64,000 bases of DNA, taken from contig CAJUDE010000043.1 of NCBI GenBank assembly GCA_910585295.1, positions 1 to 64,000 on the forward strand. Direction: 5' to 3'. Numbering within the stretch: position 1 is the stretch's first letter; each line of letters begins with the position of its first letter. The notes under the pieces are model-generated. The model saw nothing but the letters and a program-made list of their open reading frames with translations, made no database searches and had not been told where the DNA came from. Origin of the DNA: an uncultured Lachnospiraceae bacterium. GTDB lineage: Bacteria > Bacillota > Clostridia > Lachnospirales > Lachnospiraceae. A program made the translations under genes and the position numbers. Positions 41,658 to 49,105 of this stretch are shown here, one piece after another.

Positions 41658-42890
41658 ATGAATATTGAATTGCTCCGGCAGTTTTTAGACTTTTATGCTG
41701 TATATCTGGTGACGCAGCTTGGCAGGTCAGTGCTTTGCTCCTTCTTTTTGCTTCCACTCCTTTTGGCATTGCGCATTACGGTTTTTAAAAGTTCTCCTTT
41801 CTTGAAAGGGTTTCTCTGGATGACGCTTTTTTTGCTTCCCTTTATAGGGAAAATGAAATTGTTTTATGAGAACCCATTTATGGTGAAGGCATTTTTGTGG
41901 TGGGGGAACCTATGCATACGGCAGGTATGGCTCTGCTGGGCGTATCTGTTAGGCGCGGCGGTAAGTTTTTCCGGTCTGTTTCGTCAGTATAGGGCAATAA
42001 AAAAGCTGGTGGGCAAAATGGAGCCTTATGGGGAGCCAGGAAGCCGGGTAGTTGTAGGGAGGCTGATGGCCGCCCCGTTTTCCACAGGGCTGCTCCATCC
42101 AAGGATTGTGCTGCCTGAGGGTGTGCTGTCCCATTGCACCAGCAGGGAGGTAAGGCTGATGGCGCTCCATGAAAGGAACCACATCCGCCTCGGGCATCTA
42201 TGGCAATATTTTTTGTGGGATTTATTGCGGAGCCTGCTATGGATGAACCCATTGCTTGCCAAATGCACGAAATATTTTCGGGAAGACTTAGAAGAGGCCT
42301 GCGATAAGGTGACAATCCAACAAAGTGGCGGGGACTTTTGCGAGTATGGGAAGCTGCTGTTAAAAGTGGTTCAGCTTCTCCAAGAAGGGCAGATGGCGGC
42401 GACAGTGGCATTTGTAGGCCAGGGAGGGTATGGGCAGTTTAAGCGGCGTATCCAAAAAATTGCGGGGTTTCAGCCATATCAAAGGGGCAGGGCAATCTGC
42501 CTGTGCTGTGCCTGCAGTGTGGCTTTGGCTGGCATGTTCTTAGCAATTACATACCATTCTTATCCGAAATACATGGAGGTTGACACATATATTATGGTTA
42601 GCGGCTCTGCGGATGAAATCCTGATATCTGACAGCAAAGCTTTGGAACAGGCGGTTTCTAGAGACGGGCAAAATATTTATATTAAACGTAAGGAAATGGA
42701 TGCGCTGTTTCAGGATTTTGGGATAGGGAAACAGGAATTTTTCCTGGGTTTTGGCGGATATATGAAGCTGCCCGGAATGGGCGGGGGCGGATGCAGTGTG
42801 TATGTGGATTATGCAGGGAGCCAGGGGGACCTTACTATCCCTTATAGCGAACAAGAAAGTATTTTGGTCAAGATTTTAAAGATAATTTGA
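41658..42890 (+). CDS. M56 family membrane metallopeptidase (BlaR1-like)
   Basis: A 410-residue integral membrane protein. Hydrophobic helices lie at about 22-42, 50-64, 85-107 and 285-305. The zinc protease motif is HERNH at 171-175 (form HExxH), and the third ligand is probably Glu in DLEEACD near 215. LPEGVLSHCTSREVRLMALHE is typical of BlaR1/MecR1. The C-terminal 110 residues outside the membrane (from YMEVDTYIMVSG) are far too short for a penicillin-binding sensor and are not a transpeptidase; they hold a Gly-rich LPGMGGGGCS. So it likely senses something other than a beta-lactam. The ATG at 41658 overlaps the end of the repressor gene region; 41637 is the alternative start. Confidence 0.85.
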   Translation: MNIELLRQFLDFYAVYLVTQLGRSVLCSFFLLPLLLALRITVFKSSPFLKGFLWMTLFLLPFIGKMKLFYENPFMVKAFLWWGNLCIRQVWLCWAYLLGAAVSFSGLFRQYRAIKKLVGKMEPYGEPGSRVVVGRLMAAPFSTGLLHPRIVLPEGVLSHCTSREVRLMALHERNHIRLGHLWQYFLWDLLRSLLWMNPLLAKCTKYFREDLEEACDKVTIQQSGGDFCEYGKLLLKVVQLLQEGQMAATVAFVGQGGYGQFKRRIQKIAGFQPYQRGRAICLCCACSVALAGMFLAITYHSYPKYMEVDTYIMVSGSADEILISDSKALEQAVSRDGQNIYIKRKEMDALFQDFGIGKQEFFLGFGGYMKLPGMGGGGCSVYVDYAGSQGDLTIPYSEQESILVKILKII

Positions 42891-42895
42891 GGAGG

Positions 42896-42970
42896 GCGCC
42901 ATGGCGGCTGTGCCGCTTATATGGCGCGTGGGAGTAGATACTACTCTGGCGGTTAAATATTGCAGGTTTT
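42896..42970 (+). repeat. Hairpin plus partial copy of the 162-bp palindrome arm
   Basis: GCGCCAT (42896-42902) / ATGGCGC (42921-42927) enclose GCGGC/GCCGC. Then TACTCTGGCGGTTAAATAT (42942-42960) repeats the arm at 40487 with one change. Only one arm is present here. Confidence 0.6.
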
Positions 42971-43006
42971 GTATCAGCAAAGGAGAATGGGCAAAAAGGA
43001 GAAGCC

Positions 43007-43258
43007 ATGGCTCTCCAAAGCGAGATCAAGCTGGATAAGCAGCGGGGGCAAGAGGTAGGGAAGAAAGAAGGGAGGCTTGCGAAGATAGAGAAAAGGGTCC
43101 AGAAAGCCACATCTTCCCAGCTTAGCGTATTAGAAGGCACAAACCAAAAGCTGCGTGAGGCAAGCGAAAAAGACAGGGAGGAAAAGATGGGGCAGAAAGA
43201 AGAAAAAACTGACAGGGAAAAAGAGAAGGATAGGGAATCGGTGGACCTCTATCTGTAA
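43007..43258 (+). CDS. Small highly charged protein of unknown function
   Basis: An 83-residue, Lys/Glu/Asp/Arg-rich protein that should form helix or coiled coil (KIEKRVQKATSSQLSVLEGTNQKL in the centre, then repeated Glu-Lys stretches). No Cys, no signal peptide, no membrane segment. The AAAAAGGAGA ribosome site five to seven bases before the ATG at 43007 argues that it is translated. It is followed 61 bases later by another unrecognised gene. I do not recognise the family. Confidence 0.6.
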   Translation: MALQSEIKLDKQRGQEVGKKEGRLAKIEKRVQKATSSQLSVLEGTNQKLREASEKDREEKMGQKEEKTDREKEKDRESVDLYL

Positions 43259-43319
43259 AAGTATTAAGAAAAGCAATAAGCATGATGAAATATAGGGAAG
43301 GGAAGTGTGAGCGTCCGTG

Positions 43320-44045
43320 ATGAACGTATTTGCAATGGGAGTTAGCGCCCGTAGCGGCTATCAGGCAAATAGCATTTTTGCTGGGAACCTGCCTGGGCTG
43401 CATAATAGTATGTTAAAAAGCACCCAGGAAAAGATGGAGCGGCAGCAGAAGGCGGGAAGCCAGATAGAGTTTTGGGAGCAGCAAAAAGAGAACTTGAAAA
43501 ATATGGAATGCGGCACAGTAGAGGAAATTGCAAAAAAACTGGAGATGTTCCATAATTATGAAGATGAGATTAAAGCAGTGAAAGCCGCCTATAATATGGA
43601 GCAGATGTCCCATATCCTGGACGAAGCAGAGGAACAGGGGGAGAAAAATGCCGAGGCCGCAGAGAAGCTGGAGCCAAAGACCCCGGAAGAAAGGCGAGAA
43701 GAGATGGCAGAAGAGGCTTTGGGGGCAGACAAAGGCGAAGGTGTCCTCGAAGAGCTTATGGAGGGGATGGAAGAGTCCCTGGAAGAAATCTTGGACGAGG
43801 CAACAGAGCCTATGGAAGAGTCCTTGGAAGAAATCTTGGACGAGGCAACAGAGCCTATGGAAGAGCCTCTGGAGGGATTTCAGCAAACACAAGAGGAAGG
43901 CCAAAAAGCTATTAACAGCATAGAAGGGCAATTAGGGAGCCAGCAGGGGCTGCAGAGTCGTTCAAAAAATTTAAGGGATTTGCAAAGCTTATCCAGAAGT
44001 TATGGCAATGGGCTGCAGTACCAGGGGTTTGATGCCAAAATTTAA
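43320..44045 (+). CDS. Acidic protein of unknown function with internal tandem repeat
   Basis: A 241-residue, mostly helical protein. The N-terminal 40 residues (MGVSARSGYQANSIFAGNL) are neutral and Gly/Ser/Asn-rich; the rest is Glu-rich. Residues about 150-185 hold two near-identical copies of MEESLEEILDEATEP and the start of a third. No signal peptide, membrane helix or Cys pair (one Cys near residue 65). GTG 43317 and ATG 43320 are alternative starts; GGGAAG upstream is weak and somewhat distant. It follows the small charged protein and precedes a two-helix membrane protein; a structural or scaffold role is a guess. Family not recognised. Confidence 0.65.
   Translation: MNVFAMGVSARSGYQANSIFAGNLPGLHNSMLKSTQEKMERQQKAGSQIEFWEQQKENLKNMECGTVEEIAKKLEMFHNYEDEIKAVKAAYNMEQMSHILDEAEEQGEKNAEAAEKLEPKTPEERREEMAEEALGADKGEGVLEELMEGMEESLEEILDEATEPMEESLEEILDEATEPMEEPLEGFQQTQEEGQKAINSIEGQLGSQQGLQSRSKNLRDLQSLSRSYGNGLQYQGFDAKI
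43767..43874 (+). repeat. 45-bp in-frame tandem repeat
   Basis: Unit one 43767-43811 and unit two 43812-43856 differ at a single base; a third partial unit runs to about 43874. Being a multiple of three, loss or gain keeps the frame. Confidence 0.9.
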
Positions 44046-44071
44046 CCATTACAGCACAATAATTAAAAAAC

Positions 44072-44106
44072 AAGGCATGTTTGGGAATTGTTTCCAAACA
44101 TGCCTT
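44072..44106. terminator. 13-bp perfect hairpin between the unknown genes
   Basis: AAGGCATGTTTGG (44072-44084) and CCAAACATGCCTT (44094-44106). The T run (complement of AAAAAAC at 44065) lies on the - strand side, so it would end - strand transcripts better than + strand ones. Confidence 0.55.
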
Positions 44107-44143
44107 AAGACGGGAAGAATAGTTAGGACGAGGAAGAGGGACA

Positions 44144-44875
44144 ATGAAAAAGATATTGGATTTTGTAATTGTAATTGCGTCGCTGGTTGCAGCAGTTTTT
44201 GTGTTCAGCGAATTTAATATGGAAGGGATTTTAAAGAAAATGGACCAGCCAGCTACCGTTGGCAGCCAGCAAATGGAAGAGAACCCAGGCACGGTTTATG
44301 TAGGAAGCCCGGCTGGCGAAGGCATTCCAGAGATACATGGAAAATCAGATTGGGAAGAGGCATTGAACAGCATCAATGATATCACCATCAGGCCGAAATC
44401 CATTCAAAAGACGGATATCTACAGCTTGGCAGAATGGGCAGACCCGTTTAAAAGAAGGCGGAATGGGGCTGTTGGGAAGCAGAAGGCAACTGTGAAGAAG
44501 TCGCCTGTGGATATTTTCCTGGATTATGTGCCATATTATATTGTAGAGCTGGAGGATGGCAGCCATGTACTAGCGCAGTTTAGCCAAAATACAGCAAAAG
44601 AAATCCAAAAAGGGAAGATAGATAAGCTTCCAATTGGCAGGAAGCAGGGGTTCTCCCAAACTGCAAAAAGTATGCTGGCGCCGATTTGTGAAGAATACCA
44701 GGCCCCCACAGATTATATTTTTTATGCCGTTGACAATGAGTGGCAGGAGAAACATTCTTTTGAAATTATGATTGGCAAAGCGGTTGTGGCGGTTGTTTTC
44801 TTCTTTGTGTTGGCAGTGGTTTTGGAGTTGCTGGCAGATAAGCTTTTTGGAAAAAAGAAAAGGCAGGAAGCATGA
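44144..44875 (+). CDS. Two-helix membrane protein of unknown function
   Basis: A 243-residue protein with an N-terminal membrane helix (about 5-22, FVIVIASLVAAVFVFSEF) and a C-terminal one (about 212-233, KAVVAVVFFFVLAVVLELLA) followed by KKKR. The segment between them should lie outside the cell: it has SDWEEALNSINDI, a Lys/Arg-rich patch, then FLDYVPYYIVELEDGSHVLAQFSQNTAKEI, a beta-rich part reminiscent of small SH3-like or DUF folds. No catalytic motif is seen. GAGGAAGAGGG upstream of the ATG is an acceptable ribosome site. Family not recognised; it is the last gene before ssrA. Confidence 0.7.
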   Translation: MKKILDFVIVIASLVAAVFVFSEFNMEGILKKMDQPATVGSQQMEENPGTVYVGSPAGEGIPEIHGKSDWEEALNSINDITIRPKSIQKTDIYSLAEWADPFKRRRNGAVGKQKATVKKSPVDIFLDYVPYYIVELEDGSHVLAQFSQNTAKEIQKGKIDKLPIGRKQGFSQTAKSMLAPICEEYQAPTDYIFYAVDNEWQEKHSFEIMIGKAVVAVVFFFVLAVVLELLADKLFGKKKRQEA

Positions 44876-44884
44876 ATTTTGCCC

Positions 44885-44914
44885 TTGACAAAAACAAGGG
44901 CATGCATTTATAAT
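44885..44914 (+). promoter_or_regulatory. ssrA promoter
   Basis: Consensus hexamers TTGACA (44885-44890) and TATAAT (44909-44914) with 18 bases between. The start near 44921 gives a short 5' extension to be trimmed from the tmRNA. Confidence 0.85.
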
Positions 44915-44944
44915 GAAGGAGGCGTAACATCGCCGGTTTAACCA

Positions 44945-45288
44945 GGGGTTGTACTGGTTTCGACGGGGGTTGTGCAGCTATGGAAGCCATTGGCGGGTCC
45001 TGACCGCCTCACCAACGGGAACAATAAATATAAACGCTGAAGACAATTTAGCAATCGCTGCCTAGTTGCAGCAGTCGGCCTTAGACCACCCACAGTTTAA
45101 GTAACCGGCTTCGACGATGTGGGAAACGACATGCCCAAAGCTTTGCGGGTATGGGCGTATGATGAAGCTACTGAACCCAACAGCCTGTCATCCGGCGGTT
45201 GGCAGAGGGAATGCCAAAAGAATGACTGTAATGGGAGACGCCATAGTGAATTGGCTTTCGGACAGGGGTTCGATTCCCCTCAGCTCCA
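44945..45288 (+). ncRNA. ssrA: Transfer-messenger RNA (tmRNA)
   Basis: The 5' end GGGGTTG pairs with CAGCTCC at the 3' end (45281-45287) as the tRNA-like acceptor stem; GGTTTCGACGGGGG near the 5' end and GGGGTTCGATTCCCC (T arm, about 45266-45280) are diagnostic. The tag reading frame begins at the resume codon GCT 45036 and runs to TAG 45063-45065, giving the tag AEDNLAIAA, which ends in the AA recognised by ClpXP-type proteases. The CCA end is not encoded. It works with SmpB (40672) to rescue ribosomes; RNase R (38267) degrades the released mRNA. Confidence 0.97.
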
Positions 45289-45291
45289 TGT

Positions 45292-45325
45292 AAAAACCTT
45301 GATTTTTCAAGGTTTTTTTATTTTT
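45292..45325 (+). terminator. ssrA terminator
   Basis: AAAAACCTTGA (45292-45302) and TCAAGGTTTTT (45307-45317) with a TTTT loop and more T after it. Confidence 0.85.
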
Positions 45326-45399
45326 CTATAGTATATATTCAGGAAAGGGCAGGCGTCCGTAAGGCGGCATGGCTATAAGAAAGGCAGGTGTGCTAATAT

Positions 45400-45837
45400 A
45401 TGCAGATTTCAAGCAGGTTTACATTGGCAGTCCATATTTTTGCTTGCATTGAAACATTCCAGGACGCCCGCAAAGTGACAAGTGAGTTCCTGGCAGGCAG
45501 CACAAATGTGAATCCAGTGATTATCCGTAAAATTTTAGGGCAGTTAAAGGCGGCAGGGCTAGTAGAAGTTGCGAGGGGGACAGGCGGGGCTTCGATTGCC
45601 AAGCCTTTGGGTGAAATTTCATTCCTTGACATTTACCATGCGGTGGAATGCGTTGGGAACGGCGCGCTGTTCCATTTCCATGAAAACCCTAATGCCGATT
45701 GTCCAGTAGGGAAAAATATCCATAGGGTTTTGGATGGCAAGCTGCTAAGGGTTCAGGGTGCGATGGAGGCAGAGCTGGCTTCTATCACATTAGAAGATGT
45801 AAAACAGGATATTCAGAAATATTATTCTGGCAGTTAA
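45400..45837 (+). CDS. Rrf2-family transcriptional regulator
   Basis: A 145-residue winged-helix regulator (MQISSRFTLAVHIFACIE, VNPVIIRKILGQLKAAGLVEVARGTGGASIAKP). It is closest to the YwnA/NsrR-like branch. The iron-sulfur cysteine trio of IscR/NsrR is absent: after the helix-turn-helix there is only one Cys (NADCPVGKN), plus Cys in the first helix and in VECVG. So a redox role through thiols is possible, but cluster binding is unlikely. It stands alone between ssrA and a membrane protein gene; the regulated genes are not evident. Confidence 0.85.
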   Translation: MQISSRFTLAVHIFACIETFQDARKVTSEFLAGSTNVNPVIIRKILGQLKAAGLVEVARGTGGASIAKPLGEISFLDIYHAVECVGNGALFHFHENPNADCPVGKNIHRVLDGKLLRVQGAMEAELASITLEDVKQDIQKYYSGS

Positions 45838-45876
45838 GATAGATAATATCTCTAAAGGATGGGGCAAGGTGAAAGA

Positions 45877-46584
45877 ATGGATAGGAACAAGATAATTGTG
45901 GATGGGTTTGCGTTTACGGACAAGGCGACGGCCCAGAAGGCCTTAAAAGAGGCAGGAAATATAAAATATGTCAAAGAGAACCTGGATACGAAGAACCCCA
46001 GGATGGTACTGGAAATGTACCATAAGCTCAACAAAGAGAATGTATTCGAGACCCCTGTGGGGCTTACCTACCTCAAAAAGCTCCAAGATTACCTTTACCG
46101 GATACCGGAAATAAAGATGCAAGGGCTAGAGCCAATCCAGGCAGGGCGGGAAAAACAGCAATTGGGCGGCAAACAGGGCAATGCGCTGCAAAAACCATCA
46201 GGTTTTGATGGGAACGTAAATCAGCAGGCGCCGCCGGAGGGGCAAAACGGGAAACAGCCCCAGGGGCTGCCAGAAGGGCCAGGCAGTTCGGGGGAAGGGG
46301 AGTTGGCAGAATGGTATGAGGAACAGTTAGGGCAGGAAAAACAGAAACGGCGGAATGCAGATATAAAACAAAGCAGGACAGAGCGCAAGCTAAAGTCAGC
46401 CAGAGTGGCTTTGCGTTTCAGTATTACAGGCAATTTGTTCCTTGTGTTAGTGGTGGTTGGCATGGTAGTGATCACATTAATGGACGACCATCCCAATATT
46501 ATTAATTATGAGAATAAAATTATAGATAAGTACACAAAATGGGAACAGGAATTGGAGGAGCGGGAGCGGAATTTGAATAAATGA
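45877..46584 (+). CDS. Membrane-anchored protein of unknown function
   Basis: A 235-residue protein. The first 90 residues form a compact domain (DGFAFTDKATAQKALKEAGNIKYVKENLD, then GLTYLKKLQDYLYRIPEI). A long Gly/Pro/Gln-rich linker (about 95-145) leads to a charged helix, one membrane helix (about 190-209, NLFLVLVVVGMVVITLM) and a helical tail. There is no signal peptide, so the N-terminal domain is probably inside the cell. AAGGTG five bases before the ATG at 45877 supports that start over 45859. It lies just before a two-component pair, which may be linked. Family not recognised. Confidence 0.7.
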   Translation: MDRNKIIVDGFAFTDKATAQKALKEAGNIKYVKENLDTKNPRMVLEMYHKLNKENVFETPVGLTYLKKLQDYLYRIPEIKMQGLEPIQAGREKQQLGGKQGNALQKPSGFDGNVNQQAPPEGQNGKQPQGLPEGPGSSGEGELAEWYEEQLGQEKQKRRNADIKQSRTERKLKSARVALRFSITGNLFLVLVVVGMVVITLMDDHPNIINYENKIIDKYTKWEQELEERERNLNK

Positions 46585-46685
46585 AATACCTTATGCGGGA
46601 GGCTCTTTTCACAGATTTGCCATAAAGATATGGTATGGTAGAAAAATCAGGAAATGATTTTATGGAAGTGAAAGGTGTGGGACAA

Positions 46686-47363
46686 ATGGAAAAGCTGAAA
46701 ATATTAGTAGTGGATGATGAAAGCAGGATGCGTAAACTGGTCCGCGATTTTCTGGTAAAACAGGATTTTGAGGTGGTGGAAGCGGAAAATGGGGAGGATG
46801 CCCTAGATAAGTTTTATGGGCAAAAAGATATTGCCTTGATTATTTTAGATGTGATGATGCCCAAAATCAATGGCTGGGAAGTCTGCAAGGAGATACGCGA
46901 GAACTCCAAAGTGCCAATTATTATGCTGACTGCAAAAGGAGAAGAGAGCGATGAGCTGACGGGGTTTGACATTGGGGCGGACGAGTATATTTCCAAGCCT
47001 TTCAGCCCAAAGATTTTAGTGGCAAGGGTGGAGGCTATTATAAGGCGCACCAGCAAAAAAGAAGAGGAAAGCTTAGAGATTGGCGGGATTTTAATTGACA
47101 GGCTTGGCCATCAGGCGTCGGTGGACGGAAAGGAAATGGAATTAAGCTACAAGGAATTTGAACTCCTCACTTATTTTATGGAGAATAAGGGGATTGCCCT
47201 TTCTAGGGAAAAAATATTGAACCATGTCTGGAATTATGATTATTTTGGCGATGCAAGGACAATAGACACCCATGTGAAAAAGCTGCGCAGCAAGCTGGGG
47301 GGCAAAGGGAATTACATCAAGACTATCTGGGGTATGGGCTATAAGTTTGAGGTGGAGCCATGA
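46686..47363 (+). CDS. OmpR/PhoB-type response regulator
   Basis: A 225-residue regulator. The receiver domain has Asp10-Asp11, the phosphoacceptor Asp55 (IILDVMMPKINGWE), Thr in MLTAKG and Lys in ISKPFSP. The C-terminal winged helix (ELSYKEFELLTYFMENKG ... VWNYDYFGDARTIDTHVKKLRSKLG) is of the OmpR type. The ATG at 46686 starts the family alignment; an upstream in-frame start at 46635 would add 17 residues. The kinase gene begins on the last four bases of this one, so they act as a pair. Targets are unknown; the lipoprotein gene at 49106 is a candidate. Confidence 0.93.
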   Translation: MEKLKILVVDDESRMRKLVRDFLVKQDFEVVEAENGEDALDKFYGQKDIALIILDVMMPKINGWEVCKEIRENSKVPIIMLTAKGEESDELTGFDIGADEYISKPFSPKILVARVEAIIRRTSKKEEESLEIGGILIDRLGHQASVDGKEMELSYKEFELLTYFMENKGIALSREKILNHVWNYDYFGDARTIDTHVKKLRSKLGGKGNYIKTIWGMGYKFEVEP

Positions 47364-48829
47364 AGCGCTCCATCACCTGGAAAATAACCGCTATTATGGT
47401 AAGCATTGTAGCCGGCACAGTGTTACTGTGCTGGTTTATTAATACATCGCTTTTGGAAACCTATTATGTGGAGAATAAGCAGCAGAAGCTTTTGGAAACC
47501 TTTGAAATGGTGAATGAGGCAAGCAGGGGAGGGCAAATTGGGGAAGAGAAATTTAAGATCCGATTGGAAAAGCGGTGTGCCAACAGCAATATCAATATGA
47601 TGATTATCAGTTCTGACCGGACAATCATAGATTCCAATGTAGGGAATGATGAGACGTTGCTGCTCCAATTTTTGGAGCTTATTTTCCAGGTGGATGAGGA
47701 AGCGGAGATATTGGAAAATACTGGGCAGTATGTGGTGGAAAAGACAGCGGACAACAGGTTAAAGACGGATTACCTGGTTTTATGGGGAAACCTGCAGGAC
47801 GGCAACTTAATTTTGATGCGGACGGCAGTGGAGAGCATAAAGGAAAGCGTAGGGATTGCCAACCGATTTTTGGCTTATGTGGGCGTTTTGGCGGTGATTG
47901 TCTGCGCAGTGATTATCTATATGGTTACACGTAAGGTCACAAACCCGATTTTGCAGCTTGCAGATATTTCTAAACGGATGGCGAACCTGGATTTTGAGGC
48001 GAAATTCCAAAGCAAGGGGGAAAATGAGATAGATTTGTTAGGGGAACATATGAACCAATTATCTGAGACCCTTGAACGGACGATTTCAGAACTGAAAAGC
48101 GCAAATAACGAGCTGAAAATAGATATTGAGAAGAAAACAGAAATAGATGAAATGCGCAAGGAGTTTATTTCTAATGTCTCCCATGAGCTGAAAACACCGA
48201 TTGCGCTGATTCAGGGGTATGCGGAAGGGCTGCAGGAATGCATTAATGATGATGCGGCGAGCCGGGAATTTTATTGTGAGGTCATAATGGATGAGGCGGA
48301 TAAAATGAACCAGCTTGTAAAGAACCTGTTGACGTTAAACCAATTGGAATCTGGCAGCGGCCAAGTGGTCTTTGAACGCTTTAACTTAATGGAAGTCATT
48401 GACGGGGTAGTGAACGCCACGGCTATTTTACGGGAACAGAGCGGTATTTCCCTGGAAGTGCATAGGTTTGGCGCCGTGTATGTGTGGGCGGATGAATTTA
48501 AGACGGAACAGGTGCTTACAAATTATATCAGCAATGCAATCCATTATGTTTCCGGGGAAAAGAAGATTGAAATTCGCGTCCAGCCTGGCGCGCAGGTGGT
48601 GCGGGTGGAAGTTTTTAACACAGGGAACCATATCCCAGAGAAGGATTTGGAGCATATTTGGGATAAGTTCTATAAAGTGGATAAGGCAAGGACCCGGGAA
48701 TATGGGGGAAACGGGATTGGGCTGTCTATTGTAAAGGCAATTATGGACTCTTTCCACCGGGCATGCGGCGTAAGGAATGTGGAGCATGGCGTGGAATTCT
48801 GGTTTGAATTAGACAGCAGAAGCAGATAG
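47360..48829 (+). CDS. Membrane sensor histidine kinase
   Basis: A 489-residue kinase with membrane helices at about 8-30 and 173-193, enclosing an extracellular sensor of about 140 residues (MMIISSDRTIIDSNVGND resembles a PAS/dCache-like fold). A HAMP domain follows (RKVTNPILQLADISKRMANLDF), then HisKA with phospho-His275 (FISNVSHELKTPIALIQGY), and HATPase with the N box NYISNAIHY and G box REYGGNGIGLSIVKAIMD. The overlap ATGA with the regulator gene shows translational coupling. The stimulus is not known. The stop codon is one base from the dispersed repeat at 48831. Confidence 0.93.
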   Translation: MKRSITWKITAIMVSIVAGTVLLCWFINTSLLETYYVENKQQKLLETFEMVNEASRGGQIGEEKFKIRLEKRCANSNINMMIISSDRTIIDSNVGNDETLLLQFLELIFQVDEEAEILENTGQYVVEKTADNRLKTDYLVLWGNLQDGNLILMRTAVESIKESVGIANRFLAYVGVLAVIVCAVIIYMVTRKVTNPILQLADISKRMANLDFEAKFQSKGENEIDLLGEHMNQLSETLERTISELKSANNELKIDIEKKTEIDEMRKEFISNVSHELKTPIALIQGYAEGLQECINDDAASREFYCEVIMDEADKMNQLVKNLLTLNQLESGSGQVVFERFNLMEVIDGVVNATAILREQSGISLEVHRFGAVYVWADEFKTEQVLTNYISNAIHYVSGEKKIEIRVQPGAQVVRVEVFNTGNHIPEKDLEHIWDKFYKVDKARTREYGGNGIGLSIVKAIMDSFHRACGVRNVEHGVEFWFELDSRSR

Positions 48830-48830
48830 C

Positions 48831-49014
48831 CAAATACCCCGCAGCAAGCTACTGGGCATGGCCTAGCTTGTTCTTCCCACCCCAAGGGGCGGGGGATTTG
48901 GCCTGCACTCCATTTCGGTCGGCGCTGTGTGCCGCCGGCACACAGCGCCCTTCGCGGCATTCGCCAAATATCCGCGCAAGCGCGGCAGCTTGGCTCATTG
49001 CCCGCGGAAATAAA
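48831..49014 (+). repeat. Dispersed structured repeat, modules A and B
   Basis: Module A (48831-48964) is the complement of 1-138. It contains a perfect 13-base hairpin GGCGCTGTGTGCC (48921-48933) / GGCACACAGCGCC (48937-48949). Module B (48955-49014) matches 37861-37920 at 50 of 60 positions. It fills almost the whole gap between the kinase and lipoprotein genes and may end the kinase transcript. Confidence 0.85.
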
Positions 49015-49028
49015 TTAAGAATTAGTGG

Positions 49029-49057
49029 TTGCCCTATGGGATAAATAATGGTAGAAT
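49029..49057 (+). promoter_or_regulatory. Promoter of the lipoprotein gene
   Basis: TTGCCC (49029-49034), 17 bases, TAGAAT (49052-49057). Confidence 0.55.
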
Positions 49058-49105
49058 ACAATATAGGGAAAAGAACATGCGACAGCGTAAAAAGGAGACA
49101 TACTT

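Noticed and set aside
43413..43931. - strand frame with a repeated Phe/Leu-rich peptide
   Set aside because: The repeat is the complement of the Glu-rich tandem repeat on the + strand; no ribosome site is seen.
44945..45065. Possible tRNA gene near the TTCGA-containing T arm
   Set aside because: The acceptor stem and T arm belong to the tmRNA; no anticodon arm is present.
45119..45331. Open frame of 70 codons
   Set aside because: It lies inside the tmRNA and its terminator; the RNA signature there is unmistakable.
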